Source of the DNA: Hymenolepis diminuta
Lineage: Eukaryota > Platyhelminthes > Cestoda > Cyclophyllidea > Hymenolepididae
Length of the DNA: 64,000 nucleotides
Direction: 5' to 3'
Assembly (NCBI GenBank): GCA_900708905.1
Contig: CAADRB010000008.1
Span: 3,394,941-3,458,940, forward strand
The notes under the pieces: generated by a model
What the model saw: the letters and a program-made list of their open reading frames with translations, nothing else
Database searches by the model: none
Told to the model about the DNA's origin: nothing
Part shown: positions 37,701 through 48,500 of the stretch, piece after piece
Numbering within the stretch: the first letter of the stretch is position 1
Layout of the letters: each line of letters opens with the position of its first letter
Position numbers and translations under genes: made by a program

Positions 37701-39989
37701 TTCAGCGAAAGGTTCCTCGAAGTCCAGGATTCAGAGTGACTAATCTCTGACAGTATGTCTTGATGAAAGAACCGTTGACAGCTGCCAATATGAAGGGGTG
37801 GTCTGAGAAAATTCAGTTGGCAGGAGTAGGAGAAAGTACTGAAATCTCTGCTCCGGAATCAATCAAATAAGATGAACCGGAGTTTCGATTTTGAAGAAAA
37901 GGCAGCTACTTGAATGCCCACCAACAGTTCTTTTTCCGAATAAGCCTGGAATTGACTGAGTAGTAGGTGATGGAGTGGCAAAGTACTGTATCTGCGATGA
38001 TGCCACCAAATTTAATTTTCCCCGCTTCCGTGTCCTCAGGACTGTGAACGTTTGCGTGCATTTAACGGGTGACTGCATGGCCGATTTTTCTCTAGAGTAG
38101 GAGCATCAAATTTTGCTTCCAGTCTTAGCATTTGCTCCTCCTCCGCTGCCGTCATTTCATTTTGCAGGGATTTAAGGAATTTGNNNNNNNNNNNNNNNNN
38201 NNNGAGGTAGACAACATTTTTTGCTTATAGTCTCCACAGTTTCTGCCACCGACTCCATTGGTTTTGTTTTGAGCCCATTTGTTAATATGGACTCTATGTA
38301 CGACGGAAGCTTTTCAAAATGTAACAGCTTCAAAAGTGTTGTATCAAGCAATTCTTCAGGAACAAGCTGTCTTATCCTTCTAAATAATACAGTCAACCAC
38401 AGATCTCTGACTCGCTCCTGTCGCAGTAACTTTTGTACCCACTCATCTGCGATGATTAGGTTTTTTGTGAGAGCTCAGCTTTAAGATCATCATAGGGATT
38501 TGAGGAAAGCTTTTGGATGATACTTGCGAAGTGAACAATGATGAACGGCAGGATAGATTCGATAAAGGCGAGGAATTTGTTGATTTGGGTTCTTATGTTG
38601 TTACTTTTGAAGTAGGATTCCACTATCTAAAACATCTGGGATATATTCTGGTAAAAATGCTTCGTAGACTTGTTGAATTGATCTGACTGACCTGAAGGAA
38701 AGGAGTATGGGTTTGTGCAGACATCATTTTCTTATAATTAGAATGGTCATGGTTTTCAGCTACGGCTGATGCAATGACAATCACAAACAACAGGCGATTA
38801 TAAAATTTTTTCAGCTATTATCTCCTGAAAATGATCCCCATTTTCTAAGTTTATCACTCTGGGATTGGTCAGTTTAATTGAAATCTGAAAAATGCTTTAT
38901 GGAATAAAAAGTAGTGCCTAAATCTATTGCTAGTTCTAAATTTCAATTTTTTGGGATAAATGCACTCATACTTCAGCATTTACCAATGGGACATGTTAAA
39001 TCCTGCACTTTTTCTTTCTCAGTTTTGAGTTGTACTATTCATACACATGTGAAAAAACTTAGAAAACGCCAAATTTTCCTGTCCATTTTCAGTACGAATT
39101 AGGTTATTTCTTGTTTAAAATAACATTACATATAAAATACAGTAAAATGAATATTTTGTATATATTTTCAGAAATGCGGCATGGGCACTCGGACTTTTAT
39201 TCTCTATACTTGGTGGTGCCTGTACACTAATCTTCATCATATATCTCCCCATTTTTATGCGTGTGATGGCTGTGAGATCGGAAATAGCTGCTTTCCAACC
39301 GAGAACTGCTGAAGCTTTGAAAGAAGTGAGGGCACATTTTTACTTTGAAATACTCCAATTTGCAGTTTATTTATGATAGGTCTAACTAATCTATTACTTT
39401 TAAAATCAAAGGAATAATTTCAATATTTATGCTTAATGTATAAAAAACGAAAACAATGCGTTTTTATACTTAAATTACTTCTTCAACACCATTTGACTCG
39501 TTAGCGATTGAATAACTGGACTTCATATTTATTCATAACGTACACTACCCCCATATTGTGAATACATAGGTAAATAGAAAATATGTTCATTTGTTAAATT
39601 CTAAATAATTTTTATCGAAAAGATATTTTAATGAGGCTCATTTCGCATTAATTTTCAAATTGTGTGAGCCAATTTATTCTGAAGGCCACTTGAATTTATA
39701 ACGCAATCAACTAATTTATGTTATATAAAGTGGTAATCACAGTTAATTCTTAAATAGAAATTACTACTTATTATTTTAGTCTCCTTATCCACGACGAGAG
39801 GAAGCACTAGACGTGTCATCACGACCTTTAACTGCAACCAATCCGCATTACAACCCCGCAGCTGATCCTCTCTTGCGATCTGCCGTGCCTGAAGTGAATC
39901 CATCAGCCCCACCATTACCTCTTCCGCCCCTGCCAACTGAAGAGCCGCCAAGATATGACTATATTCAAAGAGAACACCAACGAGCATAA
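34748..39989 (+). CDS. Two-helix membrane protein with proline-rich PPxY tail (three exons)
   Basis: Exons are 34748-34971, 39172-39325 and 39780-39989. All junctions are consensus (G|GTGAGT, TTTTCAG, A|GTGAGG, ATTTTAG), and the frames join to give 195 residues. The N-terminal 40 residues are polar and acidic, then basic (KKAEFRKFLKIR). Helix 1 is about 50-70 and helix 2 about 78-103, with a very short loop between them. The tail has a Pro-rich run (APPLPLPPLP, 169-178) and a PPRY motif at 182-185. PPxY motifs bind WW domains, for example of NEDD4-type ubiquitin ligases, so an adaptor or trafficking role is a reasonable inference if the tail is cytosolic. A short-loop hairpin with both ends cytosolic is the simplest topology. 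I do not recognise the family. Intron 1 (4.2 kb) carries the antisense gypsy remnant at 36.2-38.7 kb, so exon 1 is linked to exon 2 by phase and by the matching helix pair. Confidence 0.78.
36200..38735 (-). mobile_element. Decayed Ty3/gypsy retrotransposon, antisense in an intron
   Basis: Reading the minus strand from high to low coordinates gives the standard gag-protease-RT-RNase H order. A gag-like region (about 38660-38170) includes the frame at 38396-38204. A protease with catalytic DSGAE (Asp codon 37860-37858) follows. RT fingers and palm lie at 37350-37048 (FPKIDL, then ATPFGL). The frame breaks, and the catalytic box reads YIGDI near 36983-36969 where YIDD is expected, so one metal-binding Asp is lost. 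RNase H-like sequence lies at about 36550-36390 (YTDALQIDVG, then GGELLAVY). A possible integrase start lies near 36300-36200. Multiple frameshifts and stops make it dead. No LTR pair was found around it; boundaries are where similarity fades. It is antisense to the host gene. The order RT before RNase H, with protease upstream of RT, places it in Ty3/gypsy. Confidence 0.85.
38184..38203. other. Assembly gap (20 N)
   Basis: A run of 20 undetermined bases inside the gag-like part of the antisense gypsy remnant. The repetitive context probably caused it, and the true gap length is unknown. Confidence 0.98.
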
Positions 39990-40051
39990 CTGAAGCGAGA
40001 GCAATCCCGTTTCAGTGCATTTCAATGAAACGAATATAAGTAAAAATTATA

Positions 40052-40057
40052 AATAAA
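40052..40057 (+). terminator. Polyadenylation signal AATAAA of the PPxY gene
   Basis: AATAAA lies 62 bases after the TAA of the two-helix PPxY protein. Further overlapping copies lie about 20-25 bases beyond, near 40075. Confidence 0.6.
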
Positions 40058-40657
40058 ATAGACGTTTCTGCAAAAATAAATAAATAGATGGAAGCAAATT
40101 ACCTATAAAACGTCAAATGAATCGCAAACCAGTGCATGATTTCCATTATGTTTACAGGTTTGATAATTAATAACAGAAATAGCAAGTAGATTATGATTTT
40201 GAACATAAGTGGTTTGGTAATTTGGGTACCAGTACGATTCAATTATTTTAAGACTAGTAGGGAACTCTTTATAAATTGTTAGAAAATTCCTGTACAAGTC
40301 GTCACCTTGATATGCCTTGTAACTACTCAGTTGCCCACTTTCGTAAATTAAGCTTCCTCTATATTGCTGTTATGCTAAGGAATATAGTTTCCATGCTATG
40401 ATATGTGGGCCACCAAAAATCCCTAGACTATAGTTGATTCTGATTAGAGAACGCCGTTAACCCAAGATATTTAATTAATCAGTCAAAGGCATTATTTAGG
40501 AATACAAGATGTCTTTATGCTATTGACGTTGGTGGATCAAAAAACCGCCGAAGGGTAATAGCATTTTGTTCAACAACTGTCAAGCTATTAAGACCATCGA
40601 TAAGCCTGATGGTCGGCTTAGAGACAACCAGTGAGAATTGATTATCCCGAGGCAAAA

Positions 40658-40941
40658 CTGCTATAAGAACTAATCATTATTTTCCTCATTTCCGATATTT
40701 CTTCTACAAATAAAAGTGTAATTTCGTTCCTGATTCCCCACTGATAAAAGACACTGTAATTGTGCCTATTTGATTACGCCGATACTGAATGAGATTGAGT
40801 TTCATTAGCAAGCACGCGTTTACCACAAGGCGTCTTGTGTTCTACTATGGACTATTGCGTTAAGTTGCTATATTACCGAGCCTTATAGATTGATTGCCCT
40901 GCGAGATTACTTTGTACGGTATAGCGTAATCCACAAGAGTT
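40658..40941 (+). repeat. LTR-like direct repeat, left copy
   Basis: It aligns collinearly with 42109-42417, with substitutions and small gaps. Weak similarity may extend it upstream to about 40614. AATAAAAG at 40709-40716 is matched by AATAAAAG in the right copy. Confidence 0.65.
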
Positions 40942-42108
40942 CTCATGAATAGGTTAGGGGATAGGGGTTATTTTCAATAATAATGAGATAGAAAACAGAA
41001 TAAAGCAACATAAAATTTGTTGTTTTGCTACCACGCGCCATCGCAAGCTGAAGGTAGCATTGAACGTGTTGATTTCTTCGACAGTAAAAACTGCGTATAT
41101 CCCGTCGAAGTCTCTGATACCATGACGGAACAACTCATTATTAGGGAATGCTTCAGCGTTCGAAGAGGTTTTAATCTTCTTGTCAATTGCCAATTATGTT
41201 TTTGTCCGGATTCGAATGCAAAGCAGTCTTCTGCTGTTTCCAGATGTAGAAGGTATCGGACCCGTATCCATAAGCCTAGTAGGTTGTTACCGATGACGAC
41301 CAGTTGTCCACGGAGTTTGAAGTATCAAAGCAATTTCATGAGATTGCTTCCACTCTGCTTCGTTAAATTTGACCGATACCAGTCTCCGACAGAGACACTA
41401 CAGTCATGTAAAAGACCTTTCATCTTTCCGGCCACACCTAAACATGATGTGTAAGTGGTCATTAAGCTCAACGTAGATGCAATTGATAGCTGACGGCTGA
41501 GGCATAGCCGCGCACTACGTAGGTGTGTTTGTGACTACCAGCCGGCAAAAAATTTCCCATGGGAAGCTCATAAGTTGCCTCCCTCCCTATCTTCCTGAGC
41601 CAAACGACCTAGTACCTCAACTGCCTTTCACTCGGTCACTTCATCCAGACTTTGGGAAGACGGGCATTCACGCTTCCGGTCCTCGATCCCAAGAGGGTTG
41701 TCGTCGAGGATGACGGTGGCGGCAAACATCTCATCAATGACAGATCCACAGTGCATGAAGTGATGCCCTAGAAAATTCTACCGGACTAAAGGTGCAGTCT
41801 AAAGAACGGTTTTGCTGTTAACCTATTAGTGGAGAGGTGCGAATATCACAAACCGACATGGAAGCATTATTTACGATGTTGAGGTCGGTAAGGACACGTG
41901 GGTCTGACAACATAATCAACTCTGACTAAGAGTGGAGGAACCCACTATTGGTAGGCTCTATCCTTCTTTGTATTTCTCACTTGATATGTTTAATCTTACT
42001 CTCGTTCTCCAACCCAGATCTCAGGTTAAAGATTAGGTTATGGTTATGGAGGAAACCTTCGCATTTCCAGGTCGATCCGTCCTTGAAGGCCTACGGGTGA
42101 ATGACCTA

Positions 42109-42417
42109 CGATGGAAGATGTTAGAAGAAATAATTATTATTTTCCCACGCTTCCAATATTTCTTCCATAAATAAAAGTGAAATTTTCTTCTCCATTCCAT
42201 CTCTGATAAAAGGCACTTTGTAATTATGCCTATTTGTTTCATCCTAAACTGATTGAGTTTACTTTCGTTAGTACACGCGTATTTAACATAACGTGCCTTG
42301 TGTTGTGCCGTGGGTTATTGGTTCCTCTATTAAATTGCCACATTAGTGAGTTTTTTACATTGGTTTTATCTGCGAGATTACTACTGAGACTTCTAAGTTG
42401 TTACGTCATAATAGTTC
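42109..42417 (+). repeat. LTR-like direct repeat, right copy
   Basis: Diverged partner of 40658-40941. A purine-rich stretch (GGTTATGGAGGAAACC, near 42043-42058) lies just upstream and could be a polypurine tract for a plus-oriented element. Weak similarity may start near 42069. Confidence 0.65.
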
Positions 42418-42971
42418 TTTCGGCCTCTTATCAACAGATTTGCATTAAACGGTGAAAAAAGGCCCCTACATTCATGCATGCAGATGAATAAAACAGCCTT
42501 ATATAATAGCAGTGATACAGGCGATAAAACTTATCTTGTAATGCAAAATTAAATTTTGAATGAAATCCAATTTCAGTAAAATTGAAATTTTGAACTTTTA
42601 CAATAAATGTGAAACTACTGAAGAGTGAATATGAGAATATGTGGTCTTTATGGAAGGTATGAATAGGGAATACGAAGAGAAAGAAAGTGTTAAAATAGCG
42701 GAACTTTCTTTCAAAAGGAATTAAAGTTAAAATTTACATGTTTAATCAGGTTGTTATTAATTGTTCATAAATTCTGCATAATTGTCAAATGCGCTATAAT
42801 TGTGGTAGAATTTTTGTAAATAACTAACTTTGCTTAATCCCGTGTTATTGTTGAATTCGAGAGATTTCTGACTGCTTTGAACTTTTCACAGTTATTTGAG
42901 ATATTCAATAGTTTATCTGCAGATATAAAAGCTATTTTGGCTAAATTTCAAGGATCTAAACAATTTCATCT

Positions 42972-44480
42972 ATGTTCTCTGTTCCCTCACCTTATCCTAT
43001 TAAGCATTCTCCATCTGTTGAAATCCCGATCCTACAGCTGCTGAAAATTTCACTAAAAATATTATTGAGTTCCTTCATGATCCCAAATCAGGCAGATTCT
43101 TTGAATTATGGTACAATATACACATATGTTTTCACTAGGAATCTTGCCAAATTTGATGAGGAAACAAGAATTCCTACCTCGTCAGAAAGTTAGGTCCTGA
43201 CGAAAGTAAATGTAAATCTAACTTCGTTCTACCCAAAGAATTAAATGAAACCAGTTACTTAAAAACTGCACGGGTCATGCCTCAAACTTGTAATCGAGCA
43301 TAATGAAAAGTTATATGGCTTTGTAGGTGTCATGAATCTTCACTGTGAACACTTAGTTTCGACAATCTAACAGAAGAACAGCTCAAATATCTTATTTTCA
43401 TCTCTGCACTACAAACTAAACCTTGGTCCTATTAAGAACTCGTCTATTAAAATTAATGGAGGAAAATCCCAGCTTGAACCTGCAAGAAATGATCAGAGAA
43501 GTAGTTAAGATTACGAATTTCATGCGCGATTTTGCTCTTATTGAATTTTACGCCATATTCAGTCATCTGATACACAAAATGTCCACATCAATGCCTTAAT
43601 TCGCATAATTTGTGGCACAGCCGATCCCTTCTATCGAACAGAAACTTTCTTCTTCCTTTTCATGCTGCCGAGGTTGGCATTTCTCTCAATAATGTCCCTT
43701 CAAGTGGTATCGATGTAAACAATGCCGATAGGTCAAACATAAAAAAGGTTGTTGCCTACTTCAGCCTAACTCTACCTTGGCTACCTTCCATATTGACATC
43801 AAGCAAAGCCGACTACAAATAAATCAATAAATACATGGGAACTAGGTTCGCCTACGCCTAGACACCGCTTCAGATATAACTGTGATCAAAAGGAAATTGT
43901 GGAAATCATTTGATCATGTAAAATTAGAAATACTCTTCCTTATCTGCCATCAGTGTCTGCGGTGGATCTATTAAACTGACAGGATAACTAAGCTGTAACG
44001 TGACGTACCGAGATATTAGTAACTGAATAACAGCTTTGTAGCTGGAGCTTAACTTAATATGCTTGATCCCGACTGACGTAGTCAACTTGACCTCTTGAAT
44101 CTGTCCATAACTGCCATCTGTAATCATGTGCATTTTACTACATTCACCATTTCATATTCACAGCAGAGATGATGATCCAGCGTTTTCCCAGAGTTTTTTT
44201 AAGATTGTTTTGGTCTGTGCAATCGTATCAAGGAGATATTTAACTAATGCCGAATGCTCAGCCAGTTTTCTGTCCTAAGCGACCAGTTCTCCTACCAGCC
44301 CTGTCTATAGTGGACGAGGAGCTTAAACGTCTGAAATAAAAAGGTGTTCTAAAACTTGTCTCATTCGAAATAGACTGAACCTCCAGACGTTGTTCGAAAA
44401 GTAGATGGAATTATCCAATTGTTCGCCGACCATCCTATTGATTTAAATACTCTAAATATTTTTTAAAGATTTGATTGCTT
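42972..44480 (+). pseudogene. Decayed gypsy-type gag-protease-RT fragment
   Basis: Plus-strand pieces of one pol-containing element appear in the expected order but broken by stops and frame changes. A gag-like stretch runs about 42972-43540; near 43370-43480 it includes a LTEEQLKYLIFISALQ-like phrase, then a run like MEENPSLNLQEM. A possible degenerate zinc-knuckle region is near 43600. A retropepsin motif LDTASD has its Asp codon at 43861-43863. The conserved lead-in to reverse transcriptase (NAQPVFCPKRP, then VDEELKRL) is at about 44251-44337. Similarity stops near 44480 before the RT catalytic boxes, so the element is truncated. It starts about 550 bases beyond the right LTR-like repeat, a plausible leader length, so the two may be parts of one insertion. 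It differs from the intronic gypsy at 36-38.7 kb, whose protease reads DSGAE rather than DTASD. Confidence 0.72.
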
Positions 44481-45517
44481 TTTGTACACTTAATCAGAAA
44501 CAAATAAAATATGATAAAACGTCAAAAGAAATTATTCACAAAATCATCCTATGATAAAATTAAAAGGTTAAATATAACACTCCTACTTGATATTGAGAAA
44601 CAAAATATCTGGGAGAACTATTGTGAATATGTTATACTTCGAAATTTATTTAGAAAAATCAAACTTCGTTGAAATATAAAAACAGAAAGATATCAAGATA
44701 ACCTACGCCATTTTTACATATTCTTAGAATTTCCAAAAATATGGGTAAAAGTATGATATCCAGGATCGGGAAAAAAATGATGCGTTTACTAGCATGTAAC
44801 TAACCACTCACTAGGTTGTTGATTCTATCAGGGCACGAACAACTTTTAGTTACATTTTTAATCTCAAAAGAATAGAACGGCCAATAAGAAACAAGGGACA
44901 AATAAAGAAAAACTCAAGAGATTAATGTCATATATAAAAACTTTTTCCTATATCGAAGTCGAACGCTTGAAAGGAAAAATCATATGAAAAGTGTTTGAAA
45001 ATTGATGAATACGAGTTAAGTATATCAGATAACTAAAAATAAAAAATTAAATTAAGTTTCATTTTTCATACTCTATTTAACAGTTCATGTATATATATAT
45101 ATTTTATCTTAATGAGTTTCAAAATGTAGATAGATATGATCACACTGATGGTCGCGTACCAAATGCCGTATTCCGACAATAGGAACGTAAAATCCATTAA
45201 AACAGAACCAATGCGCTAATAACTAATTAATAAAAATCATTAACAGCAAAGTAAATCATATTTTACTTAGATCAATGAATAAAGGATGAAAATCTAAGAC
45301 GAAACTTTGAGTACACTTTTAATGAACACTTTAACAGCCATATCTGGGGCGCTCCTTTTGCCCGTCCTTTTACAAAGATGTTGAACATATTTGGTGGTGG
45401 GTATAATCCACCTACCTATCTTTTTGGGATGGCAAATAATTGTGGTATGCTTTCTTCCCATATACTTATTTCCATTCATTTATTGGTCTGCAATTAATTT
45501 TTCCTGTACTCGTTTAG
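44481..45517. other. Intron or upstream region of the Argonaute gene
   Basis: AT-rich with a (TA)n run near 45093-45103. It must contain, or be preceded by, the exon that supplies the Argonaute start codon, but I could not identify that exon. Confidence 0.35.
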
Positions 45518-48500
45518 AAAATAGTGACGATGTTAATCCATTTCCGACTGGAATTTCACCCTCTGGGACTAATTCCGTCTCCACAGAGTCTAGTGATCCT
45601 TTTAACGCACAAAATAGCTCCCCGTCACCCCCAAATACTTCTACACTACCAAACGATGCTAACGTCACCTCGAACACCCTTGTCCTTCGATCTAATGAAA
45701 TTACTCCACCATCAAGTGGTTCAGGAGACGGCCCAACGGGAAATTCTCCAACCAGTGGCGGTGCAGCGAGTAGTGCTACTGGAAGTGGAAGTGGTTCTGG
45801 ACAGGACGGTGGCGGGAATGGCGGAGCTACAAATAACAGCCTCTCAACTCAGCACCCATTTTTGTTTGAACCACCGGCTCGAACTTCCCGCGGTACCGAA
45901 GGCCGCACCATCTCTTTGAAAGCAAACCATTTTGAAATTAGAGTTGCCAAGGGAATCTGGTACCATTATGATATTTCTATTTCTCCGGACAAATGTCCTC
46001 GTCGTGTTAATCGGTAAGGTCATAGAAAAGTTATTTAGGAAAAGATGGAACTCATCATAGTCCTGAATTAGCGTCTTTTTTTGTTTTGGATTTCTGCTCT
46101 CTTTTGATTTCAAATCCTTTTAAAACCCCTTGTTTTAGTTACGTAGTCTCGGATTTTTTTGTGAGTTTGCTTTTATTGATTTCAGTTGAAACTCTCGAGG
46201 TAATTAGCTAAGGTAGTCTTTTTTACGTATTTTTTTTAGATTTTAGTCTTTAGATTGGCCTGAAATCATGTTTTCATAATCTTGCTTGTTTCTCTTGAAG
46301 TTATCACAGCGTATCTGCATATTGGTTCTGGTTTCTTTGATTTAAATAGTATTTATAGGCAATAAATGCTGTGCGTAGTTCATCAAATCTGATGATGAGC
46401 ATTCCTACACAGCCGCTCTTATTTGTTAATGTTGAGCAATCATGTGTTAGGACCAGCCCTAATCCAAACTGTTGGTCTTTTCGAAAATTTCCTTTCGCAT
46501 TTTGAATCCTTTTTACTTGAAGTTCTTTTAAAATCCAGTGTTTGAAATTTATAACCTTCCATTGCTTTGCCAGTTAGTTTTTTGTTAATTTCAACTAAAA
46601 ATACCAAGGCATTTTTCGAGTATTGATGTTTATCTATTTGATCTTTTGATAGTTTGTCTTCAAACCACCTATTCTAAAATCATACTATTTTCGGTATGAG
46701 AAATCTTACATTCTGGCTTTTTAGATTGAAACCCTGAATTTAAACCGTACATTTTGTCTGTGGCATAGTCCACCGTTAATCTATTCTAATAATGGGGCGT
46801 TACTAGGCAACCACTAATATTATTGTCTTCGTTTCTTTGCAGAGAGATTATCAACGCAATGGTACATTCGAGAGAATACGATAATTACTTCAAAGATCTT
46901 CAACCGGCATTTGATGGTCGACGCAACTTCTACACTCGTCATGAACTGCCCATAGGAAAGGATGGGCTAGAGTTGGAAGTTGCGCTGCCGGGAGAGGGAA
47001 GAGATCGAACTTTTAAAGTTTCCATTCGTTTCGTTTCCGAAGTCTCTTTGTTTAATCTGGAGGATGCGTTGGAAGGGAAATGCAAAAGGATTCCTGCTGA
47101 TGCGGTTGCATCTCTAGATGTTATTCTACGACATCAGCACAGCATGCTGTGAGTTTATTAACGTTTTATTCATCTTACACTTTTAGAAGCACATTTGTAG
47201 TTAAATTTAGCGTTTGTCCTTAAACTAGCCTCAGATTGTTTTTATTCCATTGAATCTGATGTGGTTCTTTTTAAAGCCACTTTGTTCCCATCCATATCTG
47301 AGTTTGGAGATGCCAAGCTGTTCTAAACTAATTTTGAGACTGTGTTCGAAGCATTGTTTTGAATAATGTATTTCCTCTGTTCAGTTTTCCTCAATCATTA
47401 ACTAGTAAGAACATGTTTGGTATCGGGGGAAAAAAGCACACATCTGGATAATACATCGAAGTTGATGCCACTCTTTGTAAGGCCAGTGGCAGGGTTAAGA
47501 AAGTGGATAGCAGGAGATTCTAGACTAATTTTAAAATTATTCTCAGCGAATCATGTTGTGAAATACTTCAGTAGTTCTCTTACGTTGAAACTTCAGCTAT
47601 TAGGAAAGTCAAACTAAAGTATTTAATGCTGTCAGTCTATTGTTTCTGGTCAGTTTTTAATAACCGTCAAACTCAGCAGCATTATCTGAGAACAGTTAGC
47701 CATATTCACAGCTATTTGAAAAGTAATATCTGAAAACTGTGCTGCCTTTTCTAGATATTTTGTTATCTTAAAACAGATAGGCAAGTCCATTTAGTTGAAG
47801 GTTTTTGAATGGGAAATGGTACCGAGTGTTGATTTTCCGTTTGTATTAACATTAACCGCGTAATTCATAAACGTGCTCTGATAGAAAAATATGCGTCAGA
47901 ATATTTTGATCTTTATCTATTCAACACAGATAATACCCGATGCAAGTTTAGTTTTTCTATTTCCTAATTTTACTAATCTGATTAGTATATAAATTATTAG
48001 TAAAATATATTCAATAACTAAAGCGTTATCTTTGATCTGCTCTTCTGCGTAGTAATCACACGTAACTTGGTTTTTACCTATTACATCATTCAATCGTTTT
48101 GAATTCAATTTTGCCAAGATCACGCATTTGAAATTTGCTTGGTGTTTACGTTATTGTTTCTGTTAATTTTTAAATTAAGGACCGACTGTGTACAAATTAT
48201 ATTTTAGTTAAGTAAGCATAATATTTAAGTGGTCATTTTAAGTTTGTATCTTTTCTCTTGTGTCTGGCAGTCATACTCCAGTTGGTCGTTCCTTCTTTTC
48301 AACCCCTGGACCAGAAAAAAATCCTCTTGGAGGCGGTCGAGAAGTTTGGTTCGGTTTTCATCAAAGTGTTCGACCTTCAAAGTGGAGAATGTTGTTAAAT
48401 ATTGATGGTAAGTCAATCTGCAGTATCCATTTTGCCCTAATTGCCTGACCTTAAATGGTCTTAAAACGGCGTTAAAGTACACTTTCAAACCCACCTCCCT

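Larger units (their letters stand above)
40658..42417 (+). mobile_element. LTR-flanked non-autonomous element (TRIM-like) or tandem gypsy remnant
   Basis: Two long direct repeats (40658-40941 and 42109-42417) flank about 1.17 kb. Each repeat carries in order an ATATTTCTTC block, AATAAAAGTG, CTGATAAAAG, a TGCCTATTTG block, ACGCGT, CTTGTGTT and GCGAGATTAC, so both are diverged copies of one sequence. A TATA-like and a polyadenylation-like signal inside each copy suit an LTR read in the plus direction. The interior is GC-richer. It holds a 145-codon plus frame (41017-41454) and a 62-codon frame (41525-41713) without recognisable domains, apart from weak pol-like phrases. Either this is a miniature LTR element of the TRIM type described in taeniid tapeworms, or an LTR-fragment-LTR tandem belonging to the gag-pol remnant that starts about 550 bases downstream. 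Exact LTR ends, primer-binding site and target duplication could not be fixed. Confidence 0.6.

Noticed and set aside
36936..37750. Plus-strand frames over the gypsy region
   Set aside because: They are antisense shadows of the minus-strand retrotransposon coding sequence.
45093..45103. Short TA microsatellite
   Set aside because: Too short to be notable in this AT-rich background.
45391..45517. ATG and hydrophobic N-terminus in frame with Argonaute exon 1
   Set aside because: A membrane-like start is not expected for Argonaute, and a normal acceptor lies at 45516-45517.
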